DNA of 6,378 nucleotides from Streptosporangiaceae bacterium (GTDB taxonomy: Bacteria; Actinomycetota; Actinomycetes; Streptosporangiales; Streptosporangiaceae). Position 1 is the first letter of the stretch. Each line of letters opens with the position of its first letter. Under the pieces are notes generated by a model. That model was given only the letters and a program-made list of their open reading frames with translations, was not told the DNA's origin and did not search any database. The stretch is from assembly GCA_030045295.1 (NCBI GenBank), contig JASIGD010000049.1, positions 1 to 6,378 of the forward strand. Direction: 5' to 3'. Made by a program: the position numbers and the translations under genes. Positions 1 through 5,286 of the stretch are shown here, in pieces.

Positions 1-752
1 CCGCGGCCCCAGTAGGCCTTGGGTGAGATCTGGTCCTGGCCGAGGCCGCGCCCGGCTAGGACCTCCCGCAGCCGCGACACGACCGTCGCCTCGCCGAACA
101 GGTAGGCGTGGCCACGGCCGGGCGGCAGCTCGATCTCGGCTGCCTCGGCGGCCAGAGCCGACGGGTCACCGGCGGGCGCGCCGATGCGGTGCAGCCAGGA
201 GATGCGGATGGTTCCCGGGGCAGCCAGGTCCTGCTCGTCACTCTCCTCGGGGATCTCGAGCACGAGCGTGGCCGGGCGATCGGGCGGCAGCGCCTCGGTC
301 ATCGCGAATATCGCGGGCAGCGCCGACTCGTCGCCCATGAACAAGTGCCAGTCGGCCGTCGCCGACGTGGCGATCTTCCCGCGCGGCCCGATGCCCTCGA
401 TCTTGTCGCCGGACCGGGCCGATCGCACCCAGCGTTCGCCGGGACCATCGCCGTGCAGCACGATGTCGAGCGTGAGCAGCCGGTCGGCCGCGTCAAGCTG
501 CCGGATCGTGTAACGCCGCCGTACCGGGCGGTTACCCTCGGCCGCCACCAGCAGCATCACATCCTGGCCGGGCAGGTAGCTGAACCCGTCGAGCTGCGGG
601 GCCGTCAGCCTGAGCCGCTGCATGTGCGGGGTGAGCTGGGCTGAGCCGACGACCTCGAAATCCAGTCGCGTCGTGCCGGCCAGCGGCCCGGTCAGTTGCG
701 CTAGCGGATCATCCAGCGCCCCGCGAGCCGGTTCCGGCAGTGCGTCAGCCAT
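1..752 (-). CDS. Siderophore-interacting protein (FAD/NAD(P)H ferric-siderophore reductase), partial
   Basis: Cytoplasmic flavoprotein of the SIP/ViuB family. Members use NAD(P)H and FAD to reduce ferric siderophores and release the iron. Translating the minus strand from the ATG at 752-750 gives 250 complete residues with no stop before the left edge. The FAD-binding signature RRRYTIR lies at residues 78-84, followed by HGDGPGERW (100-108) and GPRG (122-125). The NAD(P)-binding half begins with the family motif GDESALPAI (140-148). Near the edge YLFGEA (217-222) and PKAYW (244-248) match the conserved C-terminal part. Family members are about 260-290 residues, so only the last few tens are missing. 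A purine-rich GGAAAGGGG lies about 11 bases before the ATG and supports this start. The gene is divergent from the MOSC gene. No canonical actinobacterial iron box (TTAGGTTAGGCTAACCTAA type) is visible upstream, so iron control is not shown here. The family call is firm; the siderophore is unknown. Confidence 0.93.
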   Translation of the reverse strand, partial: MADALPEPARGALDDPLAQLTGPLAGTTRLDFEVVGSAQLTPHMQRLRLTAPQLDGFSYLPGQDVMLLVAAEGNRPVRRRYTIRQLDAADRLLTLDIVLHGDGPGERWVRSARSGDKIEGIGPRGKIATSATADWHLFMGDESALPAIFAMTEALPPDRPATLVLEIPEESDEQDLAAPGTIRISWLHRIGAPAGDPSALAAEAAEIELPPGRGHAYLFGEATVVSRLREVLAGRGLGQDQISPKAYWGR

Positions 753-938
753 GAGACCGTGAGCCCCTTTCCGGGTGATGCCCGAGCGCCGGGCGACGAC
801 GCGATGCCGCGCCGCCGGCTAGCCCTTCACCGCGAATCCCGGCCAGCCCTGCCCCCATCAACGCTGCCTCGTGTCGCCTGCTTCCCCGGCCCGGTCGGGG
901 CGGCGGCGATGACAGGCCCGGCCGTCCGGCCTCTAGTC

Positions 939-968
939 CAGATACGATGATTCACAAAGCATGGTCAA
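939..968 (-). promoter_or_regulatory. Candidate promoter for the siderophore-interacting protein gene
   Basis: On the minus strand TTGACC (968-963) is followed after 18 bases by TATCTG (944-939). The -35 box matches five of six consensus positions. The -10 box is poorer, and the 5' leader to the ATG at 752 would be about 180 bases, which is long. On the plus strand TACGAT (943-948) fits an actinobacterial -10 (TAnnnT) for the MOSC gene, but no -35 partner is visible. This is the only A/T-rich stretch between the two genes. Confidence 0.3.
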
Positions 969-975
969 CCTGGGT

Positions 976-1017
976 GACGGCCGCGCTGGTAACCGCCGTT
1001 ACGGGCCGCTGGCCGTC
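976..1017. repeat. Nested inverted repeat upstream of the MOSC gene
   Basis: Outer 7-bp arms GACGGCC (976-982) and GGCCGTC (1011-1017) are perfect complements. They enclose an inner perfect pair, GTAAC (989-993) and GTTAC (998-1002), separated by CGCC. The arms are seen directly. The element could be a regulator binding site in the shared promoter region, or a hairpin in the MOSC leader transcript if transcription starts near 955. Neither role is shown. Confidence 0.5.
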
Positions 1018-1022
1018 TATTT

Positions 1023-1054
1023 ACGATCACGCGTGGTCGTCGGCATGCGCATGC
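1023..1054. repeat. Two adjacent palindromes just before the MOSC gene
   Basis: Positions 1023-1040 (ACGATCACGCGTGGTCGT) form an 18-bp palindrome with one mismatched pair. Two bases further, 1043-1054 (GCATGCGCATGC) is a perfect 12-bp palindrome. The group ends 20 bases before the MOSC ATG, in the position expected for an operator or leader structure. No known regulator consensus was recognised. Confidence 0.5.
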
Positions 1055-1074
1055 TTCGGGCGCTGAGGTGAGTC

Positions 1075-1860
1075 ATGGAAGTCCTGGGGTTGTGGCGCCA
1101 CGCCGTCAAGTCCTTGCAAGGCGAGCGGCTGGAGTCGGCCTGCTTCGAAGACGACGGGCTGGTAGGCGACCGGCGCTGGGGGATCCGCGATTTGCGGACG
1201 GGTCGGATCTTGACTGCCCGTCGTCGGCCTGAACTGCTTGGCGCGGTCGCGTCCTGTGACGGCGAGCTGCCGATGATCGCTCTTCCCGATGGCGGTACCG
1301 CCGTCGGGCCGGGGCGGGGTACCGACGGTCTCCTGTCGCGGTGGCTGGGGAGCCCGGTCTCGCTGGTGGCCTCCGCAGGAAACGCAGGTGGGCGAGCCGA
1401 GTACTTCGCGGACGCGACCGACGACAACAGCCAGGCGATCGAGTGGACGATGCCGGCGGGCCGGTACGTCGACTCCGCCCCCGTTCTGGTGCTTTCCACG
1501 GCGTCGTTGCGCACTGCCGCAGAGTTGCACCCCGACGGCGTCTGGGATCCCCGGCGCTTTCGGCCCAACGTGCTGATTGACGTCGAGGGCAAGGGCTGGC
1601 CTGAAGACGAATGGGTCGGCAGGACCCTGTCTATCGGAGCGGTCGTGCTGGTGCCCCTCGAGCCGTGCAGCCGGTGCACCATGGTGACCCGAGCCCAGCC
1701 CGGCCTGCAAGCCGATGTCGACGTCTTTCGCACCCTGGCCCGTCACCATCGTGGTCTCTTCGGCGTCTGGTGCGACGTGCTCACCGGCGGCACCCTGTCA
1801 GTCGGGGAAGAAGCGATCGTCGAAGCCCGCCGCCCCGTCGAGGGTTGCGCACACCGTTAG
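1075..1860 (+). CDS. MOSC domain-containing protein (YcbX/mARC-type molybdenum cofactor protein)
   Basis: A 261-residue protein with an N-terminal MOSC_N beta-barrel followed by a MOSC domain, the fold shared by the Moco sulfurase C-terminus, E. coli YcbX and eukaryotic mARC. The N-terminus shows the family pattern VKSLQGE (11-17), GLVGDRRW (28-35) and RILTARR (44-50). The MOSC part has RFRPNVLID (161-169) and PCSRCTMVT (197-205). By comparison with mARC/YcbX, Cys201 in the RCxxxT motif is the expected molybdenum ligand. Such enzymes reduce N-hydroxylated compounds using an external electron donor. YcbX carries a C-terminal 2Fe-2S ferredoxin domain that is absent here, so the donor must be a separate protein. 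The ATG is preceded by GAGGTGA at good spacing. The gene is divergent from the SIP gene and monocistronic as far as can be seen: the next plus-strand gene starts 501 bases on. Substrate and partners are unknown. Confidence 0.92.
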   Translation: MEVLGLWRHAVKSLQGERLESACFEDDGLVGDRRWGIRDLRTGRILTARRRPELLGAVASCDGELPMIALPDGGTAVGPGRGTDGLLSRWLGSPVSLVASAGNAGGRAEYFADATDDNSQAIEWTMPAGRYVDSAPVLVLSTASLRTAAELHPDGVWDPRRFRPNVLIDVEGKGWPEDEWVGRTLSIGAVVLVPLEPCSRCTMVTRAQPGLQADVDVFRTLARHHRGLFGVWCDVLTGGTLSVGEEAIVEARRPVEGCAHR

Positions 1861-2089
1861 CGGCCGTGTTACCCGAATTTCCGGCCGGGCACGTATAGCG
1901 TTTCGGCCACCTGCGGGTGAATCGCGTTCGATCGGTACGGCGATCGGCCGCACCGCGTTTACCGGCGGAACTGGCTTCGAGGGACCGGGCGAGACATCGG
2001 CAACCTATCTCGCGCTTCCCATAACCCGGCGATGACTGGCAGGGTCGCAATGCGCGCCACGTGCCCCGCAGAACGAACGCGCGGGACCC

Positions 2090-2158
2090 GGCAGGGATTC
2101 GAGCCGCCGGCGCTTTACGAAAGGCCCGCTCCCGGCCCGCGGATGCGCTAACCGCACA
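2090..2158 (-). pseudogene. Degenerate tRNA-like segment (possible class II tRNA remnant)
   Basis: Read on the minus strand, tRNA-like pieces appear in the right order. A D-arm-like hairpin TGTGC-GGTTA-GCGCA spans 2158-2144. A 5-bp stem TCCGC/GCGGG (2143-2139 and 2129-2125) holds a 9-base loop. A variable-arm-like hairpin CTTT-CGT-AAAG follows at 2123-2113, then the T-loop-like GGCTCGAATCC at 2105-2095. Against a working tRNA: the D loop is too short, the anticodon loop has no T33 and is too long, the T stem has only two good pairs next to the loop, and no acceptor 5' strand matches the sequence after the T arm. I read it as a decayed serine/leucine-like tRNA or chance similarity. The identity of the ancestral tRNA cannot be given. 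Confidence 0.3.
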
Positions 2159-2160
2159 GA

Positions 2161-2188
2161 TAGTACCGATTAGCTAGTACCGATCAGC
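2161..2188. repeat. 14-bp tandem direct repeat (TAGTACCGATYAGC, two copies)
   Basis: TAGTACCGATTAGC (2161-2174) is followed at once by TAGTACCGATCAGC (2175-2188), with one T/C difference. The repeat sits about 170 bases before the chosen start of the NTPase-kinase gene and directly next to the tRNA-like segment. It could be a pair of operator half-sites spaced about 1.4 helical turns apart, or a trace of an integration event. No promoter hexamers could be assigned with confidence. Confidence 0.65.
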
Positions 2189-2351
2189 GCACTGACGGCG
2201 CCTGCTGCGCAGGATGATCCGGGCCCTCTGCTTTGGCCGGCGCTCGCGACGAATGAGTGTCAGGACGACCTGGTTCAGGCAATTTGCTGCCCTTGCCCGG
2301 TGCCGATGCTTTGCTGGCTCTTATTCCTGTTGGGAGCTACGATCCGGGTTT

Positions 2352-2361
2352 GGGAGGGAAG
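2352..2361 (+). promoter_or_regulatory. Ribosome binding site deciding the NTPase-kinase start
   Basis: GGGAGGGAAG lies directly before the ATG at 2362, with GGAGG ending four bases upstream (5-6 bases by the usual purine-core alignment). The only in-frame upstream alternative, GTG at 2257, follows an in-frame TGA immediately and has no purine-rich site before it. Confidence 0.7.
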
Positions 2362-4959
2362 ATGGCCGGTAGGCGGCGTCGGCTCGACCCGGTGGGGCCG
2401 TTTGGCAATCCGGACGGGTCACGAGCCGACATCGAGGATGTGCTCAGCGAGTTCGTCGACTTCGGCGGCAACCCGGCCTACGGCCACCTCGCGACCCGTG
2501 CCAACGACTCCATGGTGCGGGTCATCGTGGGAAAGCTCGGGGCTGGCAAGACGGTATACCTGCGGCGTCTTCAGGATTTCCAGTCACATCAGGACTCGGT
2601 CTACGCCGATCTGCCGCAGCAGAGCTTGCCGAAGACCGAAGTCGTGGTGAAGGCGTGCCAGTGGTTCTCAGACAGTGTCCTGGTCGAGAAGTGGATGCAG
2701 ATCTGGGAGCGCGCGATCATGCGGTCGCTGGCCTCGCACCTGTTGTGTCGCACCGAGTTGCGTGAGCAGTTGCGCGACGAGCAGGCTGAGGAAATCGAGC
2801 GCTCGTACGCGCGGCTGCTGGATGGCTTCCGCCGGCCACGGTCGATCTATAGCGAGGTGCGCGACATCATCAATGGGCGGCAGACCGGCCATCAGCTGTC
2901 TACGTACCTCGACGATCCGCTCTGGGACGACCTGGAGGATCTGCTGGGCGAGGTAGTCGGCCAGTGCAAGCCGATGTATTTCTACCTGGACGCGGTGGAC
3001 GAGGAGTTCAGCCACGCCCCGATGTACTGGCTGAAGTGTCAGGAGGGGTTGTTCTACCAGGTGATGCGGCTGCTCCGCGACCACAGGCTGGGCGGTCGCC
3101 TGCATGTCGTGGTATGCATCCGCGACATCGTCATGTCATCGGTGTACCGGTCAGAACATGCGCCGCGGTACTACAACGAACCACACATCCGCGTCCTGAC
3201 CTGGGACCGCGGTTCGCTGCTGTACCTGCTGGGGCGAAAGCTAGAGCGGCTGCCGCCGTCAGTGCTGATGCGACGCGCCACCAGCGGCCCCCCCACGATC
3301 GGCGACTGGCTCGGGGTCGATGGCCACTGGCCGGGTCCCGATGGTGGCGAAACGATCGAGGATTACCTGCTCAGCCACACGAGGCTGATCCCGCGCGACA
3401 TCATCTCGCTCGGCAATGAGCTGAGCGAGGAGGTCCTACGGCAGAAGCAGGCTGGCCGCGGGGGCCTGCCGCCGGCGGTTCTGCAGGAAGTGGTTCGGCG
3501 CTGCGCGAAGCGGTTCGGCGACTCCCAGCTCGCGCAATGCGCCAACCAGGTCTCGTCGGACCTGATGCCGGAAAACGCTGCCCTGCACAACTACTCCGAA
3601 TTGTTTACCAGCACCCAGGCGTATATCAGCGGTGTGCAGGAGGACGTCCGCTCCTTCGTCCGGATGATCGGCGCCGACCGATTCTCGCGCGCGGATCTGG
3701 TGGCGCTGCAGGAAGTGGCGGATCTGCACTTCCAGAAGGCGACGCACCTCGCCTCGGTCCTGTGGCAGAACGGCCTGCTCGGGTACGTCGACGAAAGCGG
3801 GCGGCACCGGTTCTATTCCATGGGCGACATCGAGCAGTTTCACTTCCCGCCGGACGTAGACACGTACGTGCTGCATCCGTGCCTGGCGCATGCTGTCGGG
3901 GGAATACAGCATGTGGCGGCGGATGCTGCTGGAGCCGCAGGTGCGCGCCGCACCCGCCCGCTCCCGCCTCCTGACCGCAGCGATCGTCCCGGGACGTCGC
4001 GAGCCGCATCGCCCTCCGGCGGCAGCCAGGCGCTGCCGGAGGCCGACTCGGCAGAGGCGCGATCCTCGGCCGCGTCCGGGACTGGTGATTATGCTGTGGG
4101 CGACGTCCTTGAGGGCCGGTTCAAGATTCTCCAGATACTCGGACAGGGCAGCTTTTCGAAGGTCTATCGGGTGCGCGACGACGTCGAGGGCGCCGAGCGA
4201 GCGCTGAAGCTCTTCAATACCGCGGCCGGGAACGAGGCGGTGCGCCGCGAGATCGGCGCCCTGCGGAAAATCGATCATCCCAACGTGGTCAAGGTCTTCT
4301 GGGCCGGCAAGACCAACGCCGACGACTGGTATCTCATCACCGAGTTCATTGACGGGGAGTCACTGGATGAGTTTGTCGCCGGGAACAGGCGCCTCCGTGA
4401 CCGGGAAGCGGTAGATGTGGCACTCGACCTGCTAGACGCGCTCGTCGCCTTTCACCCTGATGCCGCGCGCCTCAAGCAGCTGGATGCCAAACGCCGCGAA
4501 GGCTGCCTCACCGAAGCCGAGTCGCGCGAGTGGACGGAACTGAGCGACAGGGGGTTGGTCCATCGCGATATCAAACCGCTCAACGTGATGCTCACTCGCA
4601 CCGGGGCGAAACTGCTCGACTTCAACATCGCCTCCCGGGTCGGCGACCCCGTGCATACTCGGTCAGGCACACCGCCGTATCAGCCACCCGACGCCAGCCT
4701 CACACGCTGGGACATCTCGACCGACCTGTTCGCCGTCGGCGTCTTGCTCTACCGGCTGCTCTGCGACGGCCACCACCCGTTCCCGAATGCGATGCCCATG
4801 GCCGACGTACCGGTGACCGATCCCAGAACGATCCGCCCGGACCTCAACCTCGGCCTTGCGGAGTTTCTCCTCAAGGCATGCGCCCCAGCCAGCGTTGACC
4901 GCTTCACCACCGCTGCTGACATGCGGTTCGCCTTGCGCAGCATTCGCACTGACCTCTGA
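2362..4959 (+). CDS. P-loop NTPase / winged-helix / Ser-Thr protein kinase fusion
   Basis: An 865-residue soluble multidomain protein; no signal peptide or membrane segment is visible. Residues 15-500 form a P-loop NTPase with Walker A GKLGAGKT (57-64, Lys63) and Walker B MYFYLDAVDEEF (205-216; Asp210, Asp213, Glu214). A conserved block follows: CIRDIV (252-257), RSEH (263-266) and HIRVLTWD (275-282), as in STAND/KAP-like ATPases. About 434-496 resembles a winged helix. Residues 518-575 are an Ala/Pro/Ser/Arg-rich linker. Residues 577-865 are a Hanks kinase: GQGSFSKVY (594-602), Lys616, Glu630, HRDIKPLN (734-741), DFN (753-755) and Asp788. Oddities are DFN for DFG, about 31 extra residues (699-730) before HRD, and PPD (775-777) for APE. 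The likely role is ATP-dependent sensing coupled to phosphorylation, perhaps in phage defence (inference). A GTG at 2257 would add 35 residues but lacks a ribosome binding site. Third positions look less G/C-biased than in the transporter gene. Confidence 0.92.
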   Translation: MAGRRRRLDPVGPFGNPDGSRADIEDVLSEFVDFGGNPAYGHLATRANDSMVRVIVGKLGAGKTVYLRRLQDFQSHQDSVYADLPQQSLPKTEVVVKACQWFSDSVLVEKWMQIWERAIMRSLASHLLCRTELREQLRDEQAEEIERSYARLLDGFRRPRSIYSEVRDIINGRQTGHQLSTYLDDPLWDDLEDLLGEVVGQCKPMYFYLDAVDEEFSHAPMYWLKCQEGLFYQVMRLLRDHRLGGRLHVVVCIRDIVMSSVYRSEHAPRYYNEPHIRVLTWDRGSLLYLLGRKLERLPPSVLMRRATSGPPTIGDWLGVDGHWPGPDGGETIEDYLLSHTRLIPRDIISLGNELSEEVLRQKQAGRGGLPPAVLQEVVRRCAKRFGDSQLAQCANQVSSDLMPENAALHNYSELFTSTQAYISGVQEDVRSFVRMIGADRFSRADLVALQEVADLHFQKATHLASVLWQNGLLGYVDESGRHRFYSMGDIEQFHFPPDVDTYVLHPCLAHAVGGIQHVAADAAGAAGARRTRPLPPPDRSDRPGTSRAASPSGGSQALPEADSAEARSSAASGTGDYAVGDVLEGRFKILQILGQGSFSKVYRVRDDVEGAERALKLFNTAAGNEAVRREIGALRKIDHPNVVKVFWAGKTNADDWYLITEFIDGESLDEFVAGNRRLRDREAVDVALDLLDALVAFHPDAARLKQLDAKRREGCLTEAESREWTELSDRGLVHRDIKPLNVMLTRTGAKLLDFNIASRVGDPVHTRSGTPPYQPPDASLTRWDISTDLFAVGVLLYRLLCDGHHPFPNAMPMADVPVTDPRTIRPDLNLGLAEFLLKACAPASVDRFTTAADMRFALRSIRTDL

Positions 4960-5145
4960 CCAGCCGATCCAGACGCTCCATCGTGGCAGGCTGGCCGTCT
5001 CGTCCGGGTCGAGCGCCGGGACGCCGAGCGAGGCCACCTCGCGGCGCGCGGAGCGCGGCCCGTCGAGGACCAGCGCGAGGTAACGGCGCCGCACGTCGCG
5101 GTTAACATCTCGCGCGTGATCGGCCGTGCTGGTCACCATCAGCAC
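4955..5145 (-). pseudogene. Decayed C-terminal fragment of a probable TetR-family regulator
   Basis: On the minus strand, the frame entering at 5145 reads VLMVTSTADHARDV followed by NRDVRRRYLALVLDG, which resembles the C-terminal ligand-binding domain of actinobacterial TetR regulators. The frame then drifts. After ASLP (about 4985) a one-base shift restores a plausible ending TMERLDRLVRG, suggesting a frameshift. The fragment has no helix-turn-helix, and no start codon has a ribosome binding site. Its recognisable end meets the antisense of the kinase stop codon (4957-4959), as if truncated there. TetR genes are often next to, and divergent from, the DHA2 transporters they repress, and this orientation relative to the gene at 5287 fits. 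The family call is from memory of such C-termini and is uncertain; chance coding on a G/C-rich strand is possible. Confidence 0.4.
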
Positions 5146-5148
5146 GGC
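5123..5148. repeat. Perfect 9-bp inverted repeat with 8-base spacer
   Basis: GCCGTGCTG (5123-5131) and CAGCACGGC (5140-5148) are perfect complements separated by GTCACCAT. No T-run follows on either strand, so it is not a typical intrinsic terminator. It overlaps the TetR-like fragment and abuts the next palindrome group. Confidence 0.6.
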
Positions 5149-5190
5149 AACAGGGTATTCCGAACGGAGATACCATCTCCGGTTCCTGTT
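5149..5190. promoter_or_regulatory. Operator-like palindrome group before the DHA2 transporter
   Basis: The core CGGAGAT (5165-5171) and ATCTCCG (5175-5181) form perfect 7-bp arms around ACC. GAAC (5162-5165) and GTTC (5182-5185) extend the symmetry with a one-base offset. AACAG (5149-5153) and CTGTT (5186-5190) add outer arms. An alternative, overlapping pairing joins GGTATTCCG (5155-5163) to CGGAGATACC (5165-5174) with one bulge. TetR repressors bind such palindromes upstream of efflux genes, so an operator is the simplest reading. A pair of mutually exclusive RNA hairpins is the other possibility. Confidence 0.5.
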
Positions 5191-5274
5191 ATCGTGGCAG
5201 GAGAAAAGACCCGGGGGATGTCACGCTCCTGCGGACTGCGCCGTCCCAGGGGTATGAAGATCACCAATCCAGGC

Positions 5275-5280
5275 AGGGGG
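5275..5280 (+). promoter_or_regulatory. Ribosome binding site of the DHA2 transporter
   Basis: AGGGGG-like sequence ends six bases before the ATG at 5287. Two in-frame upstream ATGs (5218 and 5254) have badly spaced purine tracts, so 5287 is preferred. The start at 5218 would add 23 arginine-rich residues. Confidence 0.6.
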
Positions 5281-5286
5281 CACCGG

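Larger units (their letters stand above)
753..1074. other. Divergent intergenic region between the SIP and MOSC genes
   Basis: This 322-base stretch separates two divergently transcribed genes and should hold both promoters. The SIP side (about 753-910) shows only G/C-rich sequence and the SIP ribosome binding site. A short open frame at 759-950 has proline/arginine-rich composition, no convincing ribosome binding site and no recognisable domain, so I do not call it a gene. The MOSC side (about 940-1060) is locally richer in A/T and carries a weak minus-strand promoter candidate and several dyad symmetries, listed separately. Confidence 0.6.
1861..2361. other. Long gene-free stretch between the MOSC and NTPase-kinase genes
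   Basis: This 501-base stretch shows no credible gene: open frames are short, lack ribosome binding sites and have arginine/proline-rich composition. No hairpin plus T-run terminator follows the MOSC stop. CGGCCG occurs at both ends of 1861-1887 and might form a weak stem. Three things stand out: a tRNA-like segment on the minus strand, a 14-bp tandem repeat at 2161-2188, and a small perfect hairpin CCTGC-TGC-GCAGG at 2201-2213. GATCGGTAC at 1930-1938 is an inverted copy of the GTACCGATC core in the tandem repeat. The last 105 bases stay open in the frame of the kinase gene (from GTG 2257) but are more likely its untranslated leader. Confidence 0.6.
4960..5286. other. Intergenic region between the kinase and DHA2 transporter genes
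   Basis: This 327-base stretch holds the TetR-like fragment on the minus strand and a dense set of inverted repeats at 5123-5190. It then contains the translation start region of the transporter. No hairpin with a T-run follows the kinase stop, so no intrinsic terminator can be called. No confident -35/-10 pair was found for the transporter; TTAACA at 5102-5107 lacks a fitting -10. Confidence 0.55.

Noticed and set aside
108..644. A 178-codon plus-strand open frame at the left edge
   Set aside because: It is antisense to the SIP gene, whose minus-strand translation shows the full FAD and NAD(P) motifs.
753..975. An iron-responsive (DmdR/IdeR) box for the SIP gene
   Set aside because: No sequence close to the 19-bp consensus is visible on either strand.
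955..1060. A molybdenum-cofactor riboswitch before the MOSC gene
   Set aside because: Hairpins are present, but I could not match the conserved Moco element core, and MOSC-family genes are not its usual targets.
1017..1749. Two overlapping minus-strand open frames of about 240 codons
   Set aside because: Both are antisense to the MOSC gene, low-complexity in composition (Arg/Pro/Ser or Gly/Gln) and lack ribosome binding sites.
2113..2124. Reading CTTTCGTAAAG as the anticodon loop of a tRNA-Thr (CGT)
   Set aside because: The stem beyond the loop does not pair, and the spacing to the D and T arms fits a variable arm better. No intact tRNA can be folded here.
3436..4278. A 280-codon open frame on the minus strand, opposite the NTPase-kinase gene
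   Set aside because: It is antisense to a well-supported coding region with clear domains. Long antisense frames are common in high-GC coding DNA, and the translation shows no recognisable family.
5123..5148. Intrinsic terminator of the kinase gene
   Set aside because: The stem is good, but it lies over 160 bases after the stop and no T-run follows.
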